DNA of 9,742 bases from JAXDBW01 sp034678405 (GCA_034678405.1 JAXDBW010000062.1:1-9742); one strand, 5' to 3'; shown: positions 1 to 6,595, numbered from the stretch's first letter. Made by a program: numbers and translations. The notes: generated by a model from the sequence alone, not told the origin.

Positions 1-1201
1 CGAAATCATACGTCACACAGTACGGCGTGCCGATTTCATCCTGGCGACGGTACCGCCGGCCGATGGAGGCGACATCATCATACTGGATATTCCAGTGCTG
101 CCGCAGGGTCTCGGCAATCTCCTGAGCCGGTTTCGAGACTAGTTCTTTCTTTGACAGGGGTAGGACCGCTACCTTAATCGGGGCGAGATCCTTGTGCAGC
201 CGGAGGACCATCTCTTTCTCTTTATTACTCTCCGTCGTAGTGGTGCGTCCACCCTCGATCTCTTCGTAGGCGTCGAGAAGGAATGCCAATGCCGCGCGAT
301 CAACCCCGGCTGATGGCTCGATAGTATAGGGCACGAACTCCTCGGACTCATCTTTGTATTTCTGACCGTGGGCTTTCAGATCATAGTCGGTGCGGTTCGC
401 GATGCCCATCAGCTCTGCCCAACCCTTATCGAATGGAAACTTGTATTCGATATCGGTAGTGGCTTTTGAGTAGTGGGCGAGCTCACCTTTTGGCTGCTCA
501 AATAATCTGAGATTATCTTTCTTGATCCCGAGATCAATAAACCACTGATAGCTCGCTTCCACCCATTCTTTGAAATATTTTTCGTCGTCTTTGGGATTAA
601 TGAAGTACTCGATCTCCATCTGCTCGAATTCCCGCGAGCGGAAAATAAAATTACCAGGCGTAATTTCATTGCGGAAGGCTTTGCCGATCTGGGCAATGCC
701 AAACGGCACCTTCAGGCGCATGGACTGGCGGATCAGATCGAAATTTACAAAAATATTTTGCGCGGTCTCCGGACGGAGGTACGCCACATTCGCCGACTCT
801 TCTGAGGGACCAACGTATGTCTTGAACATGGTATTAAACTGCTTCGTCTCCGTCAGCTCTCCATTACAATCAGGGCACCGCTCCCCCGTGATGTCATCGG
901 CCTTGAAACGATGGTGACATTTCTTGCATTCCACCAGTGCATCCTGAAACCCGGCCACGTGTCCGCTCTTCTCCCAAACAGTTGGATTAGTAATAATGGC
1001 AGAATCTAAGCCGACGACGTCTCCTCGCTCCCGGACAAATCGCTGCCACCAGGATTTCTTGATGTTATTCTTCAGCTCGACCCCCAGGGGCCCAAAATCC
1101 CAAAAGCCCTGCAGACCGCCATACTGCTCGCCGGACTGAAATATAAAACCGCGCCGTTTGGCGAGGGAGATAATTTTTTCCATCTGAGTTTGGTCCGTCA
1201 T
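1..1201 (-). CDS. glyS: Glycyl-tRNA synthetase, single-chain class II type (3' end beyond window)
   Basis: Charges tRNA-Gly with glycine in the cytoplasm. The reading frame runs from the ATG at 1201-1199 to the window edge: 400 codons with no stop. Visible landmarks are the N-terminal block with FWDFGPLG (about residues 33-40), a zinc-ribbon-like insertion with C92, C95, C109 and C112, the RPETAQ block at 143-148, class II motif 2 with FRNEITPGNFIFRSREFEQ (176-194), and motif 3 with PSAGVDRAALAFLLDAY (296-312). The C-terminal anticodon-binding domain starts near APIKVAVLPL (340-349) and is cut at a DEIGTP-like block near residue 388. This is the homodimeric GlyRS of archaea, eukaryotes and many bacteria, not the alpha2beta2 GlyQ/GlyS enzyme. 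Compared with the usual 430-510 residues, roughly 30-100 are missing only because the window ends. The start is fixed by the promoter just upstream. Confidence 0.97.
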   Translation of the reverse strand, partial: MTDQTQMEKIISLAKRRGFIFQSGEQYGGLQGFWDFGPLGVELKNNIKKSWWQRFVRERGDVVGLDSAIITNPTVWEKSGHVAGFQDALVECKKCHHRFKADDITGERCPDCNGELTETKQFNTMFKTYVGPSEESANVAYLRPETAQNIFVNFDLIRQSMRLKVPFGIAQIGKAFRNEITPGNFIFRSREFEQMEIEYFINPKDDEKYFKEWVEASYQWFIDLGIKKDNLRLFEQPKGELAHYSKATTDIEYKFPFDKGWAELMGIANRTDYDLKAHGQKYKDESEEFVPYTIEPSAGVDRAALAFLLDAYEEIEGGRTTTTESNKEKEMVLRLHKDLAPIKVAVLPLSKKELVSKPAQEIAETLRQHWNIQYDDVASIGRRYRRQDEIGTPYCVTYDF

Positions 1202-1212
1202 AATTACTCTCT

Positions 1213-1241
1213 AGTATACCGATTTCTGGACTTTTTCGCAA
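1213..1241 (-). promoter_or_regulatory. glyS promoter (TTGCGA - 17 bp - TATACT)
   Basis: On the minus strand the -35 is TTGCGA (1241-1236) and the -10 is TATACT (1218-1213), with a 17-bp spacer. Transcription would start near 1206, giving a leader of about 5 nt before the ATG at 1201. The -35 directly abuts the T-tract of the terminator at 1243-1266, so this promoter looks insulated from upstream transcription. Confidence 0.75.
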
Positions 1242-1242
1242 T

Positions 1243-1266
1243 AAAAAAGGGGGGTTGAGCAACCCC
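1243..1266 (-). terminator. Intrinsic terminator upstream of glyS
   Basis: On the minus strand a perfect 6-bp stem GGGGTT / AACCCC closes a GCTC tetraloop (1266-1251). It is followed by CC and six T residues (1248-1243). There is no T-tract on the plus side, so it acts on the minus strand. It either ends the candidate small RNA described at 1243-1335 or stops minus-strand read-through from the AAA+ operon before glyS. Confidence 0.75.
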
Positions 1267-1335
1267 GTCGGCAAGCGGTAAGATACCCCACGGCCGATAT
1301 TATGCTCAACCCCTACTCCGGCCCAACACCAGAGC
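1243..1335 (-). ncRNA. Candidate small structured RNA or attenuator leader upstream of glyS
   Basis: No family recognised. Read on the minus strand, GGGGTTGAGC (1313-1304) is perfectly complementary to GCTCAACCCC (1260-1251). This gives a 10-bp closing stem that ends directly before the CC-T6 tract. Inside it, CGGC can pair with GCCG, and GGTA with TACC across a TCT loop. The 3' arm can instead fold with the adjacent GGGGTT into the short terminator hairpin, so two mutually exclusive structures exist. A possible promoter (TTGACA - 17 bp - TACCAT, 1370-1342) would start an RNA near 1335 of about 90 nt. It could be an independent sRNA or a leader with terminator/antiterminator switching. The separate glyS promoter downstream of the terminator favours the sRNA reading. 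Inferred from base pairing only. Confidence 0.35.
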
Positions 1336-1341
1336 CCATCG

Positions 1342-1370
1342 ATGGTAACACTGGCACTATCAGCTGTCAA
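1342..1370 (-). promoter_or_regulatory. Possible minus-strand promoter for the candidate RNA (TTGACA - 17 bp - TACCAT)
   Basis: The minus strand shows a perfect -35 TTGACA (1370-1365), a 17-bp spacer and a weak -10 TACCAT (1347-1342, 4 of 6 consensus bases). The -35 exists because it is the mirror arm of the palindrome at 1363-1385, so it may be a by-product of an operator and not a true promoter. Confidence 0.35.
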
Positions 1371-1385
1371 TATGTAATTGACAGC
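1363..1385. promoter_or_regulatory. Palindromic operator candidate over divergent -35 boxes
   Basis: Perfect inverted repeat GCTGTCAAT - ATGTA - ATTGACAGC: 9-bp arms with a 5-base centre. The right arm contains the TTGACA -35 of the pilin promoter on the plus strand. The left arm contains TTGACA on the minus strand. A dimeric regulator bound here would block both. Its arm length and position are typical of a repressor operator, but no regulator gene lies in the window. Confidence 0.5.
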
Positions 1386-1407
1386 GCGGGGATGTACTGC
1401 GTATACT
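1378..1407 (+). promoter_or_regulatory. Promoter of the VirB2-like pilin gene (TTGACA - 18 bp - TATACT)
   Basis: Perfect -35 TTGACA at 1378-1383 and TATACT at 1402-1407, spacer 18 bp. The ATG at 1416 lies only 8 bases after the -10, so the transcript should begin at or within 1-2 bases of the start codon (leaderless). This decides the start at 1416 over the in-frame ATG at 1302, which lies upstream of the promoter. Confidence 0.8.
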
Positions 1408-1415
1408 ATCTATAT

Positions 1416-1793
1416 ATGAAACGACTCGCTCTCGCCACCTTCGGCTCACTTATTCTCCTCAGCACTATGGTTCGTTCTGCCCTGGCTCAGACGTATTATG
1501 GCATTGAATTCGACCCGGAGGGAAAAATAAAAAAGGCTACTAAACTCACCGATGAGAGTCCAGAGAATATTACGGTAAACGTCATCCAGTGGGCGCTGGG
1601 ATTCTTGGGCTTAGCCGCTGTGGTGATGATCCTCTGGGGTGGCATCACCTGGATGACCTCCGCCGGTAATGAAGAAAAGGTCCGTAAAGCAAAAGACATC
1701 CTCCGGGCCGCGATTATCGGCCTGATAGTTGTTCTCCTCTCCTGGGCCCTGGTGAGATTTGTAGTGAACCAAACCGGCGAACTCGCTACCTAG
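1416..1793 (+). CDS. VirB2/TrbC-like pilin-type small membrane protein
   Basis: A 125-residue protein. A signal peptide covers residues 1-24 (MKR, hydrophobic core, then SALA before QT). A short exported segment follows, then two hydrophobic helices at about 53-76 and 95-117, joined by a polar loop with TSAGNEEKVRKAKD. This two-helix hairpin with a charged loop is the fold of VirB2/TrbC conjugative pilins and of the pilin-like proteins common in Patescibacteria and mycoplasmas. Such proteins assemble into filaments or sit in the inner membrane as type IV secretion components. No other secretion genes are visible here, so the role is inferred from fold alone. The start at 1416 is chosen over 1302 because the promoter, signal peptide and leaderless spacing all agree. 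It is a single-gene unit with its own promoter and terminator, divergent from glyS and convergent with the AAA+ gene. A small holin-like protein is a less likely alternative. Confidence 0.8.
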   Translation: MKRLALATFGSLILLSTMVRSALAQTYYGIEFDPEGKIKKATKLTDESPENITVNVIQWALGFLGLAAVVMILWGGITWMTSAGNEEKVRKAKDILRAAIIGLIVVLLSWALVRFVVNQTGELAT

Positions 1794-1821
1794 TGAGTCT
1801 ACCAGTATGCAAAACTATGAG

Positions 1822-1841
1822 GTGCCGCTGGCACTTTTTTT
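1822..1841 (+). terminator. Terminator of the pilin gene, overlapping the stop of the convergent AAA+ gene
   Basis: Stem GTGCC - GCT - GGCAC (1822-1834) followed by seven T residues (1835-1841) on the plus strand, 28 bases after the pilin stop. The T-tract overlaps the minus-strand TAA at 1842-1840. On the minus strand the same hairpin is followed by CTCATAGTTTT, a poor terminator. Confidence 0.8.
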
Positions 1842-4572
1842 ATAGCTGTTCGGCTCGCCTGACAGAAATATGCCCACCCGGTTCGAGTACCGCGACATCG
1901 CGTCGACCAATCTTGCCCTGGAGTAGATAGGTGGCGAGCGCATTATCGACCGTATCCTGAATCGCCCGCCGAAGTGGCCGTGCGCCGAATACTGGATCGT
2001 AGCCGGTCTTGGCAAGTTCCTCCTTCGCTTCCTGGCTTGCCTCGAGTCGGACACCCTTTAGCGCGAGACGCTTTGCCACTTGCTGCAGCATGAGATCGAC
2101 GATCTGGATGACCTCCGGTAAACCAAGCGGTTTGAAGACCACGATATTATCAAACCGGTTGAGGAACTCAGGACGGAAATACGGTTTGAGCTCTTTATTG
2201 ATCAGTTCATCCTTGATGGCTTCGACCCCGGCCCCCTCCCGGATGCGGTCCTGGATGACTTGCGAACCAGCGTTTGAGGTAGCGATGATGATGGTATTGG
2301 TGAAATCAATCGTCCGCCCGAGCGTGTCGGTCAGACGACCATCATCCATCACTTGGAGGAAAACATTGAGGATATCCGGATGCGCCTTTTCTAATTCATC
2401 GAGCAACACGAGTGAGAATGGCTGAGACCGGACAGCTTCAGTGAGATACCCACCCCGGTTACTATCACCGTAACCAGGCGGCGCACCGATCAGGCGATTG
2501 AGCGACGACTGCTCCTGATACTCCGACATATCAAGTCGGATCATGTTTTCTTCGTTGCCAAAATAAATGTCAGCAACTGTCTTCGCGAGCTCCGTCTTAC
2601 CGACACCGGTTGGTCCGAGGAAAAGAAGATTGACGATTGGGCGATTCATATCCCGGAGTTCTGCCCGCGCCCGACGGAGGGCAGTCGCCACCGCACTGAC
2701 GGCTTCTTCCTGATCTACCATCCGCTCGTGAATGAGTTCCTCCATATTCAGGAGTTTCTCCGTCTCCTTGGCCGTGATTTTCGTCAGCGGTACGTTAGTT
2801 TTGTTCGAGACAATTTCCGCCACATCCTCACCGGAAACGATCGCGTTCTTACCTTTTTTCTTGCGGACATACACGGCGATCTCTTCAAGTAATGAAATTG
2901 CTTTCTCTGGTAAATACCGTTCATGGATGTAGCGCTCGGATAGTTCGACCGTCCGACGAATGGCCTGGTAGGAGAAGAATATTTCATTTTTAGCTTCGAT
3001 GCTCGAGGCTTTGCCCTGGAGGACCCGGATGGCGCCATTGGTATCCGGCTCCTCTACGTTTACCTTTTGGAATACTGATGTCAGTGAGCTCGAGTTCTCA
3101 ATATATCGTCGAAAATCCAGCGGGGTGGTTGTGGCGATACAGTAGAAGAGCCGTTTCGACAGCGCATTTGCCAGCATATCCGAGATGTCCAGATTCTCTG
3201 CCCCCTGAGTAGAGACGCCCACCATGTTTTGGATATTATCGATGAAGACGACGATATTGCCCGAACGCACTATTTCATTGATGATCTCCAGGAGCAACCC
3301 CTCGAGCTCACCCTGTCGGCCAGCGGCGCCAACTAGTGAGGCGACCGAAATACTGACGAACCGTTTGTCCTGCAGCTCCTCGGGGACTTCCTCGGTCGCC
3401 ATGAGCTCAGCGATACCATCGATGACGCTGGATTTACCGACACCTGGATTACCTGAGAGGATAACGTTCTTACCCCCCTCGATGATGCGGAGCGTCTCCT
3501 CGATCTCACGATCGCGGCCAATGGTCGGCGCGAGGGCTCCCCGCCGCGCTAACTGGGTCAGGTCATTACTAAATCGATCAAGTAATGGCGTGGCCTGGGC
3601 GGTCATGGATTTATTCATCACGCCTTTTGATTTGTAGGCGGCCTTGGTGCGCTGCGCATGCCAGCGCTCCGACAGACGGTGCTGGATATTGATCCACTCC
3701 ACGACATTCAGCACGTCCTGCTGCTCGATCTCCATATCATAGAAAATCTCCTGCGTTCGCTCGTCCATGAGTACCAGGGCAGTGAGGAGCTGCGGCACGT
3801 CTACCCGCTGGCGACGGGTATAGTACCCCTCAGCATACGCTCGGAGCAATACTTCGAGTAATTCCCGTGACACATATACACGGTCTTGGATTGGTGGAAT
3901 CTTCCTGATGTTTCGGGAAATTTTTTCTACGAGAAGTTTCGCATCTATGCCGAGCCGGCCGAGCACCACGCGGGTGTCAGTATGCTGGAGGACGACGGCC
4001 ATGAGATGGAGCGGAGTGACTACGGCCTGCCGAAACTGGCGCGCCATCTGCCAGGCGTCCTCGACAAACCGCATCGCCGCCGGGGTAAAGGCCGGGGCAA
4101 TATCGACCCACGCTTCCTTGTCGGCTTCGGCTCGCTGCAGCAGTGACGCCGGCTCCTCCTCGGTCAGGAGCGCATCATAATCACGCGGCATGATTTCATC
4201 ATCGAGCAGCGACTCACGCGTCATGCGATAGTACGCATAGAGATCGGTCAGAATACTCACCGCAAAGATGCCCATCAGACCATTACGGATGAGGAATGCG
4301 TCCCAGACGTGTCCGCCCTCCTCGAGCGTAACGAAGATAGTGACCGCCAAAGCCCCAATCCCAATCAATCCAAAGAGGAGCAAGAATCCATTGACTAGCA
4401 TGCGCACCGTCCGTTCGATGGCCTCTTCGAAAATGTGGAGCGTATCAAGCTTCTTCTTCCAGTACAGCACCTTCCCATCCAGCCAGGCATAGACGGGATA
4501 CGAATTATGAAAAGCCGTCTGACCAGGCTGACCATCGAGGATCACGAAACTTTTTCCCTGCGGTTTCGGCAT
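1840..4572 (-). CDS. Membrane-anchored ClpA/ClpC-like double AAA+ ATPase with a degenerate first ATPase domain
   Basis: A 910-residue Clp/Hsp100 family protein, probably a membrane-tethered unfoldase or remodelling ATPase. Order: two transmembrane helices (about 58-83 and 98-117), a Clp N-domain-like double repeat (about 158-290), AAA+ D1 (about 330-600) and AAA+ D2 (about 605-905). D1 keeps Walker A GNPGVGKS (374-381). However, the Walker B catalytic Glu is Asn (D445-N446), the KYRG-type pore loop has R419 in place of Tyr, and the usual RRFQ arginine fingers read S499-V500-F501-Q502. D2 is intact: Walker A GPTGVGKT (653-660), pore-loop Y701, Walker B D725-E726, sensor 1 N767, arginine finger R806 and sensor 2 GAR (863-865). 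There is no long ClpB-type middle coiled coil between D1 and D2. The segment between sensor 1 and the D2 arginine finger lacks an obvious [L/I/V]GF/L ClpP-docking tripeptide, so partnership with ClpP is doubtful. It begins 3 bases after the stop of the upstream membrane-protein gene, with an AGGA motif 12 bases before the ATG. Substrate unknown. Confidence 0.93.
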   Translation of the reverse strand: MPKPQGKSFVILDGQPGQTAFHNSYPVYAWLDGKVLYWKKKLDTLHIFEEAIERTVRMLVNGFLLLFGLIGIGALAVTIFVTLEEGGHVWDAFLIRNGLMGIFAVSILTDLYAYYRMTRESLLDDEIMPRDYDALLTEEEPASLLQRAEADKEAWVDIAPAFTPAAMRFVEDAWQMARQFRQAVVTPLHLMAVVLQHTDTRVVLGRLGIDAKLLVEKISRNIRKIPPIQDRVYVSRELLEVLLRAYAEGYYTRRQRVDVPQLLTALVLMDERTQEIFYDMEIEQQDVLNVVEWINIQHRLSERWHAQRTKAAYKSKGVMNKSMTAQATPLLDRFSNDLTQLARRGALAPTIGRDREIEETLRIIEGGKNVILSGNPGVGKSSVIDGIAELMATEEVPEELQDKRFVSISVASLVGAAGRQGELEGLLLEIINEIVRSGNIVVFIDNIQNMVGVSTQGAENLDISDMLANALSKRLFYCIATTTPLDFRRYIENSSSLTSVFQKVNVEEPDTNGAIRVLQGKASSIEAKNEIFFSYQAIRRTVELSERYIHERYLPEKAISLLEEIAVYVRKKKGKNAIVSGEDVAEIVSNKTNVPLTKITAKETEKLLNMEELIHERMVDQEEAVSAVATALRRARAELRDMNRPIVNLLFLGPTGVGKTELAKTVADIYFGNEENMIRLDMSEYQEQSSLNRLIGAPPGYGDSNRGGYLTEAVRSQPFSLVLLDELEKAHPDILNVFLQVMDDGRLTDTLGRTIDFTNTIIIATSNAGSQVIQDRIREGAGVEAIKDELINKELKPYFRPEFLNRFDNIVVFKPLGLPEVIQIVDLMLQQVAKRLALKGVRLEASQEAKEELAKTGYDPVFGARPLRRAIQDTVDNALATYLLQGKIGRRDVAVLEPGGHISVRRAEQL

Positions 4573-4575
4573 GGC

Positions 4576-4968
4576 TTAGGACAATCCTATAAAATTAATA
4601 TCCGTCACCTGATACACGATGTAGTACACCACAGCGGCTGGCAAGGCAATCCATAGTAGGACGAGGATCCACAGTACGATAATCCAGAGTCCGGCGATGA
4701 TCAGTTTCCAAATCAATATGATAAAACGGAAGGCAATACTGATGATGCGACCTTCTTTTGAATAGTCCCCATACATCGGCTTGAACATATTCCTGAGCCA
4801 GATCCGGAGGGCCACCCGGCGTTGCAAATGGAACGCTGCGCTGTTCCGTGCCCAGCGCACCGCGCGAAGCAACCCCTTCGAGTACCACCAGACGGGGAAA
4901 TACAGAACGTCGAGAATGATCTCGACTAAAATATATTTGATTGTAGCCAGGATGACGTTTTGACTCAT
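4576..4968 (-). CDS. Small multi-helix membrane protein, partner of the AAA+ gene
   Basis: A 130-residue protein I do not recognise. It has one hydrophobic helix near residues 8-28, then a basic, aromatic stretch (about 31-63, with many Arg and Trp) likely to lie on the cytoplasmic face. A 47-residue hydrophobic block (about 75-121) follows, long enough for two closely spaced helices. There is no cleavable signal peptide. Its stop is separated from the AAA+ start by only 3 bases, so the two are co-transcribed and probably work together. It could be a membrane docking subunit, adaptor or substrate-delivery partner. The ATG at 4968 is chosen because a strong promoter lies about 27 bases upstream; no good ribosome-binding site is visible before it. 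Confidence 0.8.
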   Translation of the reverse strand: MSQNVILATIKYILVEIILDVLYFPVWWYSKGLLRAVRWARNSAAFHLQRRVALRIWLRNMFKPMYGDYSKEGRIISIAFRFIILIWKLIIAGLWIIVLWILVLLWIALPAAVVYYIVYQVTDINFIGLS

Positions 4969-4994
4969 GGTCGAAAAGCAGTCAGTGCTGATTT

Positions 4995-5023
4995 ATAATA
5001 ACATTTTTTTGGCTTTTTGTAAA
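4995..5023 (-). promoter_or_regulatory. Promoter of the membrane protein / AAA+ operon (TTTACA - 17 bp - TATTAT, extended -10)
   Basis: On the minus strand, TTTACA (5023-5018) and TATTAT (5000-4995) lie 17 bp apart, with TGT directly before the -10 forming an extended -10 element. The spacer is A-rich. Transcription should begin near 4988, leaving a leader of about 20 nt. Unlike the other promoters here it leaves room for a leader, yet no Shine-Dalgarno is evident in it. Confidence 0.75.
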
Positions 5024-5040
5024 GAATCGTACCCACCTCA

Positions 5041-5067
5041 AAACTCCCGCACTTCAATCAAGTGGGG
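5041..5067 (-). terminator. Possible weak terminator after the 99-aa membrane protein gene
   Basis: On the minus strand CCCCACTT (5067-5060) can pair with AAGTGCGGG (5054-5046): an 8-bp stem with one bulged base and a short loop, followed by AGTTTT. The T-run is short, so efficiency is uncertain. It lies 16 bases after the stop at 5083, just before the next promoter, where a terminator is expected. Confidence 0.45.
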
Positions 5068-5082
5068 TGATGGGGTCGTACG

Positions 5083-5382
5083 CTATTTTGATTCCTTATC
5101 AATGATGAAAAGCATCACCATGCTACCGAGGATAAAGAAAATTGTAGCGAACGTACGAGAAAAAATAAAAATAATATCACTCAGCTCGTTTGGGATAAGC
5201 TGCGCATACTCATTGATCCGGATAAAACCCGCGATAGCCAGTGTCACGGCCGTCGCGAGGTAGAACTTATAGACTGTATCCAGCCGTTTACTCGTGCGGA
5301 AAACAATCATAGTCACCACCATCACGGCCACGACGGCGAGGATCATATTGGCGATATCGGTGGTAATTTGGAGAATAAGCAT
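5083..5382 (-). CDS. Three-helix membrane protein of unknown function
   Basis: A 99-residue protein I do not recognise. Three hydrophobic segments are visible at about 10-28, 38-54 and 68-93. A basic loop (RTSKRLD, about 29-35) follows the first helix and an acidic/polar loop (about 55-69) follows the second. There is no signal peptide and no catalytic motif. The ATG lies 4 bases after the stop of the upstream Ig-like protein gene, with AGAGA about 8 bases before it, so the two are translated from one mRNA. It may be a small membrane subunit working with that protein. Confidence 0.75.
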   Translation of the reverse strand: MLILQITTDIANMILAVVAVMVVTMIVFRTSKRLDTVYKFYLATAVTLAIAGFIRINEYAQLIPNELSDIIFIFSRTFATIFFILGSMVMLFIIDKESK

Positions 5383-5386
5383 ACAA

Positions 5387-6562
5387 TTATCTCTTGGGAT
5401 TAGATTGTTTAGTTAGATATCCCTGGCGTGATAACTCATCTTCGCTGATAGGCTGACGCACGAAGAATCGCCGGTATTCATTTGCCGCGACAGCGAGGAT
5501 GATGATGGCGACAAATAAGAAAAGGACGACATTACGCCAGAATGCAGAACCAAGATCATTAATATTCACCATGCTCCCGCCTACGTATGCAAGCGTAGGC
5601 GTAGGCGTAGTCACAATCATCCGCTGATTACTGAGATACACTACGCCGCCATAGTCGAGCTGGGTGGATAGGATATAGTCAGCCGGGGAAATATTTCGAC
5701 TCAGCTGCATACTCTGTGACAATGTATCATCTCCAGTAATGGTCAATGGCTGCTCATAGCTGAAGTCTGGTGCGGCATTGACAAACTCCCCCTCCCGATA
5801 AAAAGAGTACCGTAATACCGCATCCTCTGGTGGTGCCGCCACGAGCGGCTCCGCCGCTAACTCAACTGTTACCTGCGACCCACCCTGATAGCGGATCGGC
5901 TGGTCCACAAATCTTGTGGTAAATACCATCTCCGGATAAGTAGCGCTAATACTAAATGATTCATCGGCGTTTGCGCTCGGCGTTGGAGTCAGGGTGTCAA
6001 GATCGAGATCGGTCGGGATGGTCGCTAGCTTCGTTGCGTCAACGAAAAACGTGTACTGACTGCTCCGCACCGCTGCCGCATCAGTATCCAGCACTGACAC
6101 CCGGATTGTATGATTCCCCTCCTCCAGCGGGAAACCATAATTTGTCCAGCTCCAGGCACCAAACGCATCACTCATTGTACTCCCTCTGATGATCTGATCG
6201 CTGGCAATCTCGATGATGATCGTAGCCTTCGGCTGTGCGACTGTACCAGTGAAGCGCACGACGTACCCAGTCCGCGGCGTGTCAACCACGGAGTCCGTCG
6301 TGAACTCGGGTACCGTCTCGACAGTATAGTCAGTCGGCGTAACGGCTGTACTTTTAATTTCCGTGATGTCGGTCAGACCACTGATGACATTGTCCGCGCG
6401 GATGACCTGCGTGAAGTGAATACTAGTATCCTCACTCCCCGAAATTTTATGAGCAATAACCAAGCTCACCACCCCACCCAGGACAAAGATGATCACACTA
6501 AACCACGCCACTATCCGGAAGTAATTCCGAGTCACTCTTTTTTTCTCGCGTGGTTGCATCAT
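5387..6562 (-). CDS. Double membrane-anchored Ig-like surface protein
   Basis: A 391-residue envelope protein. A short basic N-terminus (REKKRVTR) is followed by a transmembrane helix at about 17-37. A bacterial Ig-like beta domain follows at about 98-176, with the pattern FTGTVAQPKATIIIEI ... GAWSWT ... LEEGNHTIRVSV. A second beta-rich domain spans about 202-318, then a TPTPT linker at 319-323. A second transmembrane helix lies at about 344-361 and a charged tail (NEYRRFFVR and on) ends the protein. The topology implied is both termini in the cytoplasm and the 300-residue middle outside. It begins 33 bases after the upstream WxL-like gene but has its own -10, with the ATG 7 bases downstream. 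The first of two adjacent ATG codons fits that spacing best. The 99-aa gene follows in the same unit. Position beside DUF916-like and WxL-like genes suggests an accessory role in surface assembly; this is inference. Confidence 0.8.
   Translation of the reverse strand: MMQPREKKRVTRNYFRIVAWFSVIIFVLGGVVSLVIAHKISGSEDTSIHFTQVIRADNVISGLTDITEIKSTAVTPTDYTVETVPEFTTDSVVDTPRTGYVVRFTGTVAQPKATIIIEIASDQIIRGSTMSDAFGAWSWTNYGFPLEEGNHTIRVSVLDTDAAAVRSSQYTFFVDATKLATIPTDLDLDTLTPTPSANADESFSISATYPEMVFTTRFVDQPIRYQGGSQVTVELAAEPLVAAPPEDAVLRYSFYREGEFVNAAPDFSYEQPLTITGDDTLSQSMQLSRNISPADYILSTQLDYGGVVYLSNQRMIVTTPTPTLAYVGGSMVNINDLGSAFWRNVVLFLFVAIIILAVAANEYRRFFVRQPISEDELSRQGYLTKQSNPKR
5593..5610. repeat. Three tandem copies of GCGTAG
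   Basis: An 18-base exact microrepeat inside the Ig-like protein gene. On the coding strand it gives the Pro-Thr linker just before the second transmembrane helix. It could vary in copy number without shifting frame, because the unit is 6 bases. Confidence 0.7.
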
Positions 6563-6569
6563 ATGATTC

Positions 6570-6575
6570 AGTATA
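6570..6575 (-). promoter_or_regulatory. -10 element of the Ig-like protein gene (TATACT, leaderless spacing)
   Basis: TATACT on the minus strand at 6575-6570, with 7 bases (GAATCAT) before the ATG at 6562. The transcript would begin at or next to the start codon. No good -35 is visible: the best candidate at a 17-bp spacing, TAGTGA, matches only 3 of 6 positions. It therefore may be activator-dependent or weak. Confidence 0.55.
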
Positions 6576-6595
6576 GCGCAAAAGCCCTCCGATCA

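Noticed and set aside
1243..1335. Signal recognition particle (4.5S) RNA.
   Set aside because: Size and terminator fit a short SRP RNA, but the conserved GGAA tetraloop / AGCAG domain IV motif is absent.
1261..1340. A tRNA-like stretch on the plus strand: GCAAGCGGTAAGATACC resembles the D-arm of Gln/Glu tRNAs, and CACCA occurs further on.
   Set aside because: There is no GTTC-type T-arm, the D-stem and anticodon stem do not pair, and no acceptor stem closes. Probably coincidence or at most a decayed remnant.
1243..1370. T-box riboswitch controlling glyS.
   Set aside because: A terminator before an aminoacyl-tRNA synthetase gene suggests it. But the leader is only ~90 nt, no Stem I or specifier loop is evident, the conserved T-box sequence is missing, and glyS has its own promoter downstream.
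1302..1415. In-frame N-terminal extension of the pilin gene starting at 1302.
   Set aside because: It lies upstream of the -35/-10 pair and would bury the signal peptide behind 38 residues. It also overlaps the palindrome and the structured RNA.
2009..3637. Several plus-strand open frames of 60-140 codons opposite the AAA+ gene.
   Set aside because: Their translations are Ser/Arg-rich with no domain, and the minus strand encodes an unmistakable Clp protein throughout.
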